Positions 40,330-48,844 of a stretch of DNA of 64,000 nt are shown in pieces. Source of the DNA: CSP1-5 sp964348275 (lineage in GTDB: Bacteria; Methylomirabilota; Methylomirabilia; Methylomirabilales; CSP1-5). Positions within the stretch are counted from its first letter, which is position 1. The number at the start of each line of letters is the position of its first letter. The stretch is from contig CAYGBT010000004.1 of assembly GCA_964348275.1 (NCBI GenBank), positions 1 through 64,000 of the forward strand. Reading direction: 5' to 3'. Both the position numbers and the translations under genes were made by a program. The notes beneath the pieces are model-generated. The model saw nothing but the letters and a program-made list of their open reading frames with translations, was not told the DNA's origin and did not search any database.

Positions 40330-40374
40330 ACTGGGTGGAATCGGCTGGCAAAGGGTCGTTCTACGCAGGAGGCC

Positions 40375-40784
40375 TCATTCCGCCCGCATCGTCTCGAGCT
40401 CGACCTGCTGCGGCCGGTCCCCCGTCCCCCAGTTCACCGTCACCGTGATCCGGGCGAGACGGTTCGGCGGGTTGGTTCCCGGCTCCTGAACGATCGTCCA
40501 GCACCTGGTATATGCAGCGTCGTCGGTGACCTCTGCGAGCACTGGCCTGGGCATAATGGAACGGGGGGGCAGTTGTCAAAGGCAACCGAGAAGACTTGGT
40601 TCTTCAATTCCTGCAGCTTCTGCTGCGCATACGACGTGGCCTTCGATTGACCACCACTCACGGCTACATCGACATATCCGATGGGGAAGGCGCTCACCAG
40701 GGCCAAGAGGCCCACGGCCAGAATCGCCGCCGCAACCAGGACCTCGATGAGCGTAAGGCCTTGATGGTCTCGTGCACTTTGCAT
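40375..40784 (-). pseudogene. PilV-like minor pilin, frameshifted at G7 tract
   Basis: Starts at ATG 40784 (AAGGAG site). Prepilin leader with cleavage before Leu-Thr-Leu-Ile-Glu, then a hydrophobic helix (Val-Leu-Val-Ala-Ala-Ala-Ile-Leu) and a Gln-Lys-Leu-Gln-Glu-Leu-Lys segment. After Asn-Cys-Pro-Pro the frame derails at a C7 coding run (40563-40569, G7 on plus). One extra C restores a sensible C-terminus (Cys-Trp-Thr-Ile-Val-Gln-Glu ... Ile-Thr-Val-Thr-Val-Asn-Trp) ending at 40375. Sequencing error, true mutation or phase variation are all possible. Confidence 0.75.
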
Positions 40785-40823
40785 CCCAGCTCCTTTAACC
40801 TTCAAACTACTGACCTCTTGCAA

Positions 40824-42550
40824 TCACAATCTCCATCGTGTCCCAGGCGGGGGATTGGTGTCAAAGAGTGTATCGTAAGCCCAGTTGCGGATGGGAGGAC
40901 GGTAATAATTATCCCCTGAGTCCCCAGAGCAGCGCAACGGCTCGGCAGCCTGCTGACTGTACCAGAGGGCGTCGAGAGAACCATTATAGTTGAAGTCCAC
41001 TCCATTCCAGTTCTCCAGGAAGCGGATGCGGTTCTCCAGCTGGCCGTTCCCCTGCCCCACCGTGGATTCGGCGCTAGGCGCCAGGGCAAAGGCAGTGTTC
41101 ACCGTGGTCTCCGTGGCCGGCCGCTCCGAGGTGACGTCCTTGCCCTTCTTATTGGAATCGTTCGGCTCCCAGTTGTTAGAGAGGACGGTGATGGCGTCGC
41201 CGAGTACGGCGGCCGGGACCTTGTTCACCGTGTTGTAATCCCCCTGGACGTAGACCGGGTTCTCGGAGACCACGGTCAGTCCCTGACTCGGGAGCTGCGA
41301 GCCGTTCACCAGGCGGACCGCTCCATTGGCTGCGTTACGGGACACATACTGGATCTCGTTGGCCGCCATTTTCCCACAGGCTTCAAAGGCACCAATGTCC
41401 ACCTCAGTAACAACCATGTTCTTCTTCTCCCGTGGATCGTAGAAGTTCTCGATGGAGGTTGCCCCACACGGAGCGAGGCTGACGTCGTTCCCACTCTTAT
41501 CTTTACCCTGGGTGTCTTCGATGATCAGGTCTGCCTCGTAGTACAGCCTTGCGGCCTGGAATTCCGCGGTATCTGACGGAACGCCCTTCTCAATCATCAG
41601 GTGGGATGAGACATCCGGATTGTTCGGGTCGTAAAGGACCTCCGGGATGGGGGAAATGATCTCCTGGAGGGCCATGGCGCCATCCTGCACGCGGCCACCG
41701 AAGGCACTCAGCGCCGCGTTTTTCCAGTCGTCAGCTGACCACGCATTGGTAAAATCGTAGTCGTACTCGTGGTCAAAGTTAAGGGTCTGATGGTTCCGAC
41801 CGGCGTCCTTGATCTGTGGGTTGCTGCCGCGAGTCGACGGATCCCGCTTGAGGTAACGATACACGTTCCCCACCATCGTCAGAAACGAATCGAACTTCGT
41901 AGTGTCGTTCCGGACGCAGATGTTATATTTCGCATGGACCCGGCCATTAAAGGCCATGGGCTAGCCCGGAGTGATCTCCGGGTCAACCCCCCTCCCGTAA
42001 AAGGCTCCGAATTGGNNNNNNNNNNNNNNNNNNNNNNNNNNNNNNNNNNNNNNNNNNNNNNNNNNNNNNNNNNNNNNNNNNNNNNNNNNNNNNNNNNNNN
42101 NNNNNNNNNNNNNNNGCCGCGCGGCCCGCTGACCTCGGCGGTAATCTGGTAGTCGTTGGTCAGGGCGTTGAGGCCCTGATAGGGGCCGCTGTCGATCACG
42201 GCTTGATAGCCATACCGCTGGGTCGCTCGGACCCGCCCCACTTGGAAGGTGTTGAAGGAGTAGCTGGGGTCTGTCAGTGCCGGAGACAGGAGGATCGCGA
42301 GCTGCCCATTGGTGGGCGTCCCGGTCGTGGTCAAGAGACTCCAGAGATCCACAAGCCTCGCCTCAAGCCCGGCCTCGGCGGTGTAAAAGGCCTGGGTGTG
42401 ATTCCGGTAGTTGCTCGCGATCGTGTCCTCGGTCTGGGCCGTCATCAAGATGGCAAGGCCGAGTACCGAGAGGGCGACCATCACGAGAACCGAGAGGATC
42501 AGGACAACCCCTCTCTGCTCCATGATCTTGTTATTGCCATGCCATCTCAT
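40824..42550 (-). CDS. PilX-like pilus protein, split by assembly gap
   Basis: The 5' part (42550-42116) encodes a PilX N-terminus: short basic leader, Gly-Val-Val-Leu-Ile-Leu-Ser-Val-Leu hydrophobic helix with no Glu5-type pilin motif, then Arg-Asn-His-Thr-Gln-Ala-Phe-Tyr-Thr-Ala-Glu-Ala-Gly. The 3' part (42015-40824) continues about 395 residues, with Tyr-Val-Gln-Gly-Asp-Tyr-Asn-Thr and Asp-Ala-Ile-Thr-Val-Leu-Ser-Asn-Asn-Trp, common in PilX-like proteins of pilus-bearing deep-branching bacteria. The two parts are in different nominal frames only because the N length is arbitrary. True length unknown. Confidence 0.75.
42016..42115. other. Assembly gap (100 N)
   Basis: Exactly 100 N, the conventional scaffold filler for an unknown distance. 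It interrupts the PilX-like gene. Confidence 0.99.
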
Positions 42551-42572
42551 TCCGAGACTCTTGTCGTATCCG

Positions 42573-43489
42573 TCACAGATTTCTTGGACGGATGTCCGAG
42601 GTCATGGCAAAGGCCTGAGGTTTCCACCAACCCGGTGGCGATTGGACCGCCAACGTGATCGTCATTCGACGGATGTTGGCGGGAATTGCAGTCGGGTTAT
42701 CGGCAGCATCGAAATATTGCAGCTGGTTCAAAAACAGCGTGGCCCCCTGTTGAGAGTTCTGGACATCGGCGACGGGCTGGAGCCCTCCCCCCTCTCCCTC
42801 ATCTCTGTAAATCGTATTCGGATTGAGTGCAACACACGCCGCGGGTGGAGCCACGCCATCGAGGTCCGGATTATCATACCAGCCATATGTGACGAGGCGT
42901 GGCCAGCCGACCTGGGTGCCCCAGGGATACGCGTTGCAGGTCCCCGCTGTGGTGGTAATCGTATTGGGGTTGACAGCCCTATTCACCGATTGGACGGTCA
43001 ACTGTTCCCATTGCGCCCCGTTAATAATGTAGATGATGTCCCCTGCCAGAATGCGTGAGGCCTCCTCCACGGTGAGCGTTGTGTCCCCGGGATTCACATC
43101 CACGTTCAATATGGTCGTCGAAGCATTCGTGAGATCAGCCCAGAAGGAGATAGAGGTCGCGGTGGCAGCGGTGATCGTATTGGGAGCCGGAGCGCCCCCA
43201 CAGCTCGTCCCGGCCGTTGGAATGCCGTATCCGGCAAGCCGGAGACCCCCCCTATCAGCTCCATGGCTATTCTGGCGTTCTGCTGAATGTCGGCCTTCTG
43301 CTCGCCTGCCGCGTAGGTCGCCCGGCTCGACTCAAAGGTGGTGTAGACAGCGAAGAGGATGATGAGAAACGTGCTGAGGGCAATGAGGATCTCGATCAGG
43401 GTGAAGCCTCGCACATCTGCCAAGCGTCCACCAGACATCCGGTAAGGCCCCGGCGTTGGGGTACTGCATTGCCGATGATCTCGTCTCAT
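42573..43489 (-). pseudogene. PilW-like minor pilin, frameshifted at C7 tract
   Basis: ATG 43489 overlaps the upstream pseudopilin stop (ATGA); a second ATG at 43438 gives a shorter leader. Prepilin motif Gly-Phe-Thr-Leu-Ile-Glu-Ile-Leu-Ile, then Asp-Ile-Gln-Gln-Asn-Ala-Arg-Ile-Ala-Met-Glu-Leu, the PilW signature. At G7 (C7 on plus, 43246-43252) the frame breaks; one extra G gives Gly-Leu-Arg-Leu-Ala-Gly-Tyr-Gly and joins seamlessly to the open frame that ends at 42573 with Ser-Asp-Ile-Arg-Pro-Arg-Asn-Leu. Same type of lesion as the pilV gene downstream. Confidence 0.78.
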
Positions 43490-44076
43490 GGGCACACTCC
43501 GGCCGGGATCGGCTGAATAATCGATACCCTCCCTGCCCTCTGGATCTGGATGGCCCGTAACCTGCCCCCGCCATCCGCAACGCACACCCATACCGGGAAG
43601 ACCGGGGCTGCGCAATTATTCATCGAAGCGCCCCTCGAGTTAAACATCACTCCGCCAAGGGACACACTGTTGTTGTCTTCAACCGACTGGATTGTCACCC
43701 CTGCATACTCCCCGGCAAGATCGAACCAGTCGCGGATCACGTCTGCGTTCGTGGCCATGGTATCGGCCGGGACTGGCCAGTCGGCACAGTTACCGGTCTG
43801 ATTGCTCTCGATCCTATACACGCTGGGTGCCATGCCGACCATAGGGTCGGCCCCCCAGTGAAACCCAAAGGTACCCCCGCGGGTCACTGCGAGGTTTTGG
43901 ACTACCCGAATTTCGTACATCACTCGCCGGGTTGCGCCGTCGATTCGAGACCCCTGGATCAGAGTCAAAAAAGCGGGCAAGCCCGCCCCGATCAGGATGG
44001 CCGCGATGGCAATGGCCACGAGCAGTTCAATGAGCGTCACACCCCTGTTCCCGATGTGTCGGATCCACTTCGTCAT
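43486..44076 (-). CDS. GspH/FimT-family pseudopilin
   Basis: 196 aa from ATG 44076 (AAGAGG upstream). Short leader, then Arg-Gly-Val-Thr-Leu-Ile-Glu-Leu-Leu-Val-Ala-Ile-Ala (prepilin peptidase site before Val/Thr with Glu5 kept) and a hydrophobic helix. Thr-Arg-Arg-Val-Met-Tyr-Glu-Ile-Arg and a C-terminal Gly-Arg-Val-Ser-Ile beta hairpin match the GspH/FimT domain. First gene of minor-pilin set 1, with a sigma54-type promoter 27 nt upstream. Confidence 0.88.
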   Translation of the reverse strand: MTKWIRHIGNRGVTLIELLVAIAIAAILIGAGLPAFLTLIQGSRIDGATRRVMYEIRVVQNLAVTRGGTFGFHWGADPMVGMAPSVYRIESNQTGNCADWPVPADTMATNADVIRDWFDLAGEYAGVTIQSVEDNNSVSLGGVMFNSRGASMNNCAAPVFPVWVCVADGGGRLRAIQIQRAGRVSIIQPIPAGVCP

Positions 44077-44102
44077 CAGCACCTCTTGGGGGGGGCTATC
44101 TG

Positions 44103-44119
44103 TGCAATATGAATGCCAA
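44103..44119 (-). promoter_or_regulatory. Sigma54 (RpoN) promoter
   Basis: Minus-strand TTGGCATTCATATTGCA has GG-N10-GC spacing and matches the consensus TTGGCAC-N5-TTGCA except at one base. The predicted start near 44091 leaves a 15-nt leader with a ribosome site before ATG 44076. RpoN control of pilin genes via PilR is known in other bacteria; 44120-44373 otherwise shows no supported gene. Confidence 0.75.
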
Positions 44120-44373
44120 GGGTTTTACGCCAAAGCCCTTCACTTTTCCCGGGTTCGCCCCTCTCCAGGCGGTGAAAAATTTCCCCTCCTCTAGGCACGG
44201 ATGAACGTTTCTGTCCGGCGAGATCAAACTGAAGCGACGGTGGTTGGGGTTGCCTGTCAACGGGTGGATCCCAGATCGTGTGGACCAATTTTGTCCTGAA
44301 GCCTCATGGGTCATGAGCACTTTCCTAGGCCAGCATGGTATTTAACGTGCTCGAGCCAACGACGCGGCAAGAT

Positions 44374-44913
44374 TTACTGCTTCTCGATGGTGAGAGTAAT
44401 CGGCTGCGCCACCTTGGCGCCGTCGGGGTCCTCGACAATAACCTGAAAAGTAAAAGTGCCCCTTTGCAAGGAATCCGGATCCCATTCCACCAGGCCCGTC
44501 TGCGGATGGATTCGCATCTCCTGGGGTGCCTCGCGTGACAGTGAGTACCGTAATGGTTTGTCATCGGGGTGTACCGCCCGAGCTTGGGAGCGGAACCGCC
44601 CTTCCTGAAAATTGGTCGGCGTCACTCGCGAAACAAATTGAGGGGCTGCAGGCAGCACGTCGACTTGGTGCGACCGCAAAGGGGAAGTCGCATCCTGTCC
44701 GTCCGTGGCGATGACCTCAATAGAGAGCCAGTCTTTTCGCCGATAGTAGCTCGGGGCAAGCGTGGCCTCGGTCGCGCCGGGGATGGGCGTCCCATTGCGG
44801 AGCCACTGGTAGGTGACTGTCACCTGATCCTCATCCGGATCGGCCACCTCCACGACCACTCTCACCCCCTCACGGCGCGTGGGGGACGAAGGCTGGATCT
44901 CGAGGAGACGCAC
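44374..44913 (-). CDS. Ig/cadherin-like exported protein, start uncertain
   Basis: At least 179 aa from GTG 44913. Two beta-sandwich domains: Val-Glu-Val-Ala-Asp-Pro-Asp-Glu-Asp-Gln-Val-Thr-Val-Thr-Tyr-Gln-Trp (PKD/Ig type, about 20-100) and a cadherin-like putative-Ig module with Val-His-Pro-Asp-Asp-Lys-Pro-Leu-Arg-Tyr-Ser-Leu and Pro-Gln-Thr-Gly-Leu-Val-Glu-Trp (100-175). The frame stays open upstream through a very hydrophobic Leu-Leu-Leu-Phe-Phe-Phe-Phe segment near 44980-45000 that would suit a membrane anchor or signal, but no ATG/GTG with a ribosome site is seen there. Lies between the two minor-pilin sets; possibly an adhesion module. Confidence 0.65.
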   Translation of the reverse strand: MRLLEIQPSSPTRREGVRVVVEVADPDEDQVTVTYQWLRNGTPIPGATEATLAPSYYRRKDWLSIEVIATDGQDATSPLRSHQVDVLPAAPQFVSRVTPTNFQEGRFRSQARAVHPDDKPLRYSLSREAPQEMRIHPQTGLVEWDPDSLQRGTFTFQVIVEDPDGAKVAQPITLTIEKQ

Positions 44914-45144
44914 GCGGGGCGGGGCGTTTCCGATATCGACGCGGGCTCCCCACGAGCCTCTAGTCTTGGAAGGTCCGAAAAAGAAGAACAGGAGGAGACC
45001 CTGGTGTGCGGTGCGTGACCAACAGCCGGCACGACCCGAGGTGGAACCTCTGAGAAGAGATATTCGCTCTTGAGGAAGAGGTGGGAGGAGGAACGTGAAG
45101 GCTTTTAAAACAATAGGGAAGCTTAGAATTGCTAAAGCAATTTA

Positions 45145-46368
45145 TTATTGAACCACTTCTCGCCAGGAGCCGGCGATGGGCTTGAACTTGCCGGCAGGGT
45201 TATTCGGAGAGAGGGCAAGGGACACATCATAATGGAACCGCCCATCAGTTTCGATGTCGATGTGTTTGGCGACGATCGCGCCATAGATCTGCCATCCCCC
45301 GTTCTGGAATTCCACCTCGCCATCGAGGGCATAAATGCCCCCGTAAAATTCGCCCGAACCCGGAACCATATGCATGGCGTCTGTCCCACTCCCGTCAGTT
45401 CCAGAATAGGAAGAGAAAATAAAGAGATTCTCCGGGATCTTGCTGGTGTTGATCACCGCCCCGTCGTACGCCTTGAACTGGCCAGTCATGCAGATAACCA
45501 CCGGACCGTTTACGGCGAGCTTCGCGCCATCGTTCAGGGTGATTCGATTGAAAGCATAGGTCCCGGGGTCGAGGGTCACCGTCTGGCCCACTCCCGCGGT
45601 GAGGTCGTACGAAGCCCCATCATACGCCGCAGGCGGATTGATGCCAGTGACATAACCACCAGGAGTTGGACAGTTGGGATCCGTGACGACGCTTTCGGGA
45701 GGGACCCCCGTGGTCTCTGAGCCCGTTATAGTGGAACCGGCCCCCTTCGATATCGCACCCACGGCCCGCGCATCCCCATGCACGGTGTCATTCGTGTCGA
45801 GGGTGATATCGCCATTACTGTGCACATCCCCGTCTGATCCGACATTCAAGATACCGCCCCCGAGATCTGCCTTATAGTCCCCTTGCGTCGAATCGTAACT
45901 GTCCACCTCTATATTATTTCCATCCAACTCGACTAACGTGAGGCCCAAGAGACCGAAATCGAATGGTGAGCCGCGCTCGACGACCATCGACACGTTGGCC
46001 ACAGCATTGCTGGGTGTGGTGCAGTCCCGGACACACCCGGTGGCAGTGATCAGCTGCTGATTAGGGTTGGCAGGCGGGGTAGCGGGGGGAACGCAATTCG
46101 GCGGACAGACGGTCACGTTGTACGTGCCGAAACCCAGGGGCTGCTCCCCTCCTGACCCCTGATATGTCCCGTCGATGTTTAACTCCGCGATGGCCCTTTC
46201 CGCAGCGGCCTCGGCCAGGTGAAACGCCTGTACGCGATTCCGCTCGTTGATGGAGATCAGGGTTTCCGTGGACGAGATGCTTAAGAACGCACTCCCCATC
46301 ATCAAGAGGATCGTCATCACCAGCAGCGTGATGACCAGGGCAATGCCTTCTTCGCCTCGGCACTTCAT
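45145..46368 (-). CDS. PilX-like pilus assembly protein
   Basis: 407 aa. N-terminal Gly-Ile-Ala-Leu-Val-Ile-Thr-Leu-Leu-Val-Met-Thr hydrophobic helix, then Arg-Val-Gln-Ala-Phe-His-Leu-Ala-Glu-Ala-Ala-Ala, the PilX N-terminal domain. The C-terminal 250 residues form a repetitive beta-helix-like region (Asp-Gly-Asp-Val-His-Ser-Asn-Gly-Asp-Ile; Tyr-Asp-Leu-Thr-Ala; Asn-Gly-Pro-Val-Val-Ile) similar to the DUF7305/bactofilin-like tails on such proteins. Last gene of minor-pilin set 2, 93 nt after pilW. Confidence 0.85.
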   Translation of the reverse strand: MKCRGEEGIALVITLLVMTILLMMGSAFLSISSTETLISINERNRVQAFHLAEAAAERAIAELNIDGTYQGSGGEQPLGFGTYNVTVCPPNCVPPATPPANPNQQLITATGCVRDCTTPSNAVANVSMVVERGSPFDFGLLGLTLVELDGNNIEVDSYDSTQGDYKADLGGGILNVGSDGDVHSNGDITLDTNDTVHGDARAVGAISKGAGSTITGSETTGVPPESVVTDPNCPTPGGYVTGINPPAAYDGASYDLTAGVGQTVTLDPGTYAFNRITLNDGAKLAVNGPVVICMTGQFKAYDGAVINTSKIPENLFIFSSYSGTDGSGTDAMHMVPGSGEFYGGIYALDGEVEFQNGGWQIYGAIVAKHIDIETDGRFHYDVSLALSPNNPAGKFKPIAGSWREVVQ

Positions 46369-46461
46369 GTTGACCGTGCCCTCCTCCGTTCGGCCGCCCG
46401 TTCGAGATTCCCACCGCCGGTGCGAACCATCTTAAGAAGATGCATGACGAATGTCAAGGAC

Positions 46462-47142
46462 CTACAACCCCTGATTTCGTGGACGAACTTCCGCCCGCAA
46501 CGTAAAGTTCATGGCGCCGCTTCCGGTCTGGGTATCGGCCGTCGTGATCGTTACAGAGATCCGACGGATGTTGCCCAAGCTGGCACCAGGGACGTCATTG
46601 GGCGGCGGTGTACATATCCCGCCCAGACAGACATCTGCCTCGTTGAAGTAGGCAAAGGTGAGGCCGGTCACCCGCTCGGCCAGGGGCTGGGCACCACCAC
46701 TGGCGGACCAATTGAGGGTGCAGTCGGCGCCTATCAAGGAGGGCCACTCCTCCCGCCTGATTTTTTGAGGATTCGATACAGTATCGTAAGTGTATTCGAC
46801 TTTTTCGGTCGTGCCGTCGGAGTCGACATCGGCGATGAAGCTGATACTGGTTGCGGTCGCCGATTGAACCGCGGTGGCACACGGCGCCGGAATGATGGGC
46901 GGGATTTGCGAGTCAAACCCCGCCAGTCGCAGTTCCCGCACAATCCGATCCATGCCGATCCGGGCGTTCTGTTGAAGATCGGTCTGCTGTTCACCTCTGA
47001 TAAAAGTGGCTCGGTTCAGATCGTACGAAAGGTAAAGACCGAGGAGAATAACACTCCCTACGGCTGCCGCGATGATGGCCTCTGCCAGCGTGAAACCCCG
47101 CTCATTCGTCCAACGGATCCATTGGTCTCTGCGGTCATCCAT
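46462..47142 (-). CDS. PilW-like minor pilin
   Basis: 226 aa from ATG 47142, overlapping the pilV stop. Leader of about 15 residues, cleavage at Arg-Gly / Phe-Thr-Leu-Ala-Glu (Glu5 present), hydrophobic helix, then Asp-Leu-Gln-Gln-Asn-Ala-Arg-Ile-Gly-Met-Asp-Arg-Ile-Val-Arg-Glu-Leu-Arg-Leu-Ala-Gly-Phe, the PilW signature. Ends Arg-Ala-Glu-Val-Arg-Pro-Arg-Asn. The intact paralogue of the frameshifted copy at 42573-43489. Confidence 0.9.
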   Translation of the reverse strand: MDDRRDQWIRWTNERGFTLAEAIIAAAVGSVILLGLYLSYDLNRATFIRGEQQTDLQQNARIGMDRIVRELRLAGFDSQIPPIIPAPCATAVQSATATSISFIADVDSDGTTEKVEYTYDTVSNPQKIRREEWPSLIGADCTLNWSASGGAQPLAERVTGLTFAYFNEADVCLGGICTPPPNDVPGASLGNIRRISVTITTADTQTGSGAMNFTLRAEVRPRNQGL

Positions 47143-47596
47143 GGCGCGCCACATAGGTCACGAGAGTGAGGGTTTGGCTGCCCCGCCCCTGCCACCCCAC
47201 AGTGATGGTGACCTGCAAAAGGTCGGGCAACCCTGCCACTGCTGCCACGGTGACGGTGCCCCACCCCTGCGGAAGAGCCCCGATCGGATTCGCCGGGGCG
47301 ATGTCGCTCTGCCATTGGTTGAAGTGGTTGACGACTGGAGCAGGACCGACCGGGGCAGGATTTCGCGTGTCAAGACCGTTATATTGGGAAACAACAGAAA
47401 AGGGTTGGGTCCGGATCATCTCGATCATCTCCTGGGCTAACGACGAGGCCTGGCTCATGTGTCCCCCATATCGGACATTCTCGAGGGCCGTGGGGTACAT
47501 ACCCACGACCCCCAGGACCGCCACCATGATGATAACAGCCGCCAGGAGGACCTCGGGGAGGGTAAACCCCGCTTTCCCGCGAACGTCATGGGTCAT
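47135..47596 (-). CDS. PilV-like minor pilin
   Basis: 153 aa; ATG 47596 overlaps the previous stop (ATGA). Cleavage site Lys-Ala-Gly / Phe-Thr-Leu-Pro-Glu (Pro before Glu5), helix Val-Leu-Leu-Ala-Ala-Val-Ile-Ile-Met-Val-Ala-Val-Leu-Gly, then Ala-Ser-Ser-Leu-Ala-Gln-Glu-Met-Ile-Glu and a beta C-terminus with Val-Thr-Ile-Thr-Val-Gly-Trp. Intact paralogue of the frameshifted 40375-40784 gene. Confidence 0.88.
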   Translation of the reverse strand: MTHDVRGKAGFTLPEVLLAAVIIMVAVLGVVGMYPTALENVRYGGHMSQASSLAQEMIEMIRTQPFSVVSQYNGLDTRNPAPVGPAPVVNHFNQWQSDIAPANPIGALPQGWGTVTVAAVAGLPDLLQVTITVGWQGRGSQTLTLVTYVARHG

Positions 47597-48063
47597 GGGC
47601 AAGGTTCCTTACAGACCTGGACTCGGCCCGTGGACGCAGTCGCTACCCGGTAGGTTCCGGTTTGGTTCGTCAAGGTTACAGTCCCCGTCGCTCCGGAGAC
47701 ATCCCCTTTCGCGTCGAAGGTGATCTTGTCGCCAGGAGCGGTGGTCGTGATGACCACCCCGTCAGCGAAATCGGTCCGTGCCACCTCGACCGTCCAGGGT
47801 GTTCCCTCTCGCTCTAAAAGGTATCCCCCTGCCGGCACCGCGCTGTCACAGCTCGACAAGCAGAAGCGGTGCCGGATCTGGGTGCTGACCGCCTTTTGGC
47901 GAGCGAGGCGGAGATCCCCCGCGATCTCCCAGGCGGCTACGCGGAGCCGGTAGCTCTCGAGGGTCCCGAGAAACCAGGGCATGGCGATCCCCGCCAGGAC
48001 CACGACGACCGCGACCAGCATGAGGATCTCCATCATGGTGAACCCCCTCTGGCCGTCGATCAT
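47593..48063 (-). CDS. GspH/FimT-family pseudopilin
   Basis: 156 aa from ATG 48063, 10 nt after the phosphodiesterase-like gene. Seven-residue leader, Gly / Phe-Thr-Met-Met-Glu (Glu5 present), hydrophobic helix, then Asp-Leu-Arg-Leu-Ala-Arg-Gln-Lys-Ala-Val-Ser-Thr, the FimT/GspH signature, and Cys pairs (Cys-Leu-Ser-Ser-Cys; Cys-Lys-Glu-Pro-Cys). First gene of minor-pilin set 2. Confidence 0.88.
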   Translation of the reverse strand: MIDGQRGFTMMEILMLVAVVVVLAGIAMPWFLGTLESYRLRVAAWEIAGDLRLARQKAVSTQIRHRFCLSSCDSAVPAGGYLLEREGTPWTVEVARTDFADGVVITTTAPGDKITFDAKGDVSGATGTVTLTNQTGTYRVATASTGRVQVCKEPCP

Positions 48064-48073
48064 TGGCCGATCC

Positions 48074-48844
48074 CTATGGGACCGTTCCAAACCGGTACTC
48101 CTTTCCCTGCTCCAAGATTTGGCACTCCGGAACAAGCTGCTTGAGTTCCTCCACGATCTCCGGGGCATACTGGGGCTTCATATGGTACACATACACAGTC
48201 GCCTTCAGGCCGGCTTTACCGAGCTCCGCCTTCAGAGCCTGAGGAGTGAGGTGACCGCTCAGGTCTGCCAGCTGCTGCAACCGATTGGGGAAGGTCGTCC
48301 CGATCATGACCGCCCGCAAGCTCGGCACATCCTTTACGGCTCGCCAGACCCCCTCCGTCGGACCGGTGTCTCCAAGGTGAAGCATAGCACCAAAATCGCC
48401 CTCGACCAGATACCCGACGCTGATCACCGAATGCGACAACCGTAACGGGGTAACGCGGAAATGGCACAGGGGACTGGTCTTTCCCTCGGGGAGAGCGCGG
48501 AAATCGAGGATGGGCACATGGGAATTGGGGATCTCGGTGAAGTCGGGCCACAACACGTTATTCAACAGCGACCTCTTGAGCCCCTCAAGGATCGGCTCGA
48601 TACTGTACACAATGATAGGCTGGTCGCGGCGACCAAATACGTTATCCGCCAGGTGGGCCAGCCCGCGGACGTGATCGAGGTGGGAGTGCGTCAAGAGAAT
48701 AGCCTCGATCCGTGACTGGGCAGGGATCTCGAGGACCGCCGTCACCGACCCAGCATCGATGAGCAGCGTGTCATCGAGGAGGAAGCTCGAGAGGTGATAC
48801 CGTGGGGCCTCGCCGCCAAAGCATCCAAGGACGCGGTACCTCAT
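48074..48844 (-). CDS. Class II cyclic-nucleotide phosphodiesterase-like MBL protein
   Basis: 256 aa metallo-beta-lactamase fold. Leu-Gly-Cys-Phe-Gly-Gly at the N-terminus, metal motif Thr-His-Ser-His-Leu-Asp-His-Val near residue 52, a distal Leu-Ser-His-Ser and Leu-Gly-Asp-Thr-Gly-Pro (metal-bridging Asp) and a C-terminal Tyr-His-Met-Lys-Pro-Gln. These match class II cAMP phosphodiesterases (CpdP/yeast PDE1 family) better than glyoxalases. Probably cleaves cAMP, cGMP or a related cyclic nucleotide. Its ATG overlaps the HD-GYP stop by 4 nt, arguing for joint function with it. Confidence 0.8.
   Translation of the reverse strand: MRYRVLGCFGGEAPRYHLSSFLLDDTLLIDAGSVTAVLEIPAQSRIEAILLTHSHLDHVRGLAHLADNVFGRRDQPIIVYSIEPILEGLKRSLLNNVLWPDFTEIPNSHVPILDFRALPEGKTSPLCHFRVTPLRLSHSVISVGYLVEGDFGAMLHLGDTGPTEGVWRAVKDVPSLRAVMIGTTFPNRLQQLADLSGHLTPQALKAELGKAGLKATVYVYHMKPQYAPEIVEELKQLVPECQILEQGKEYRFGTVP

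Noticed and set aside
45126..45142. AATTGC/GCAATT hairpin after pilX as a terminator
   Set aside because: Short AT-rich stem with no T-run on the minus strand; too weak to call.
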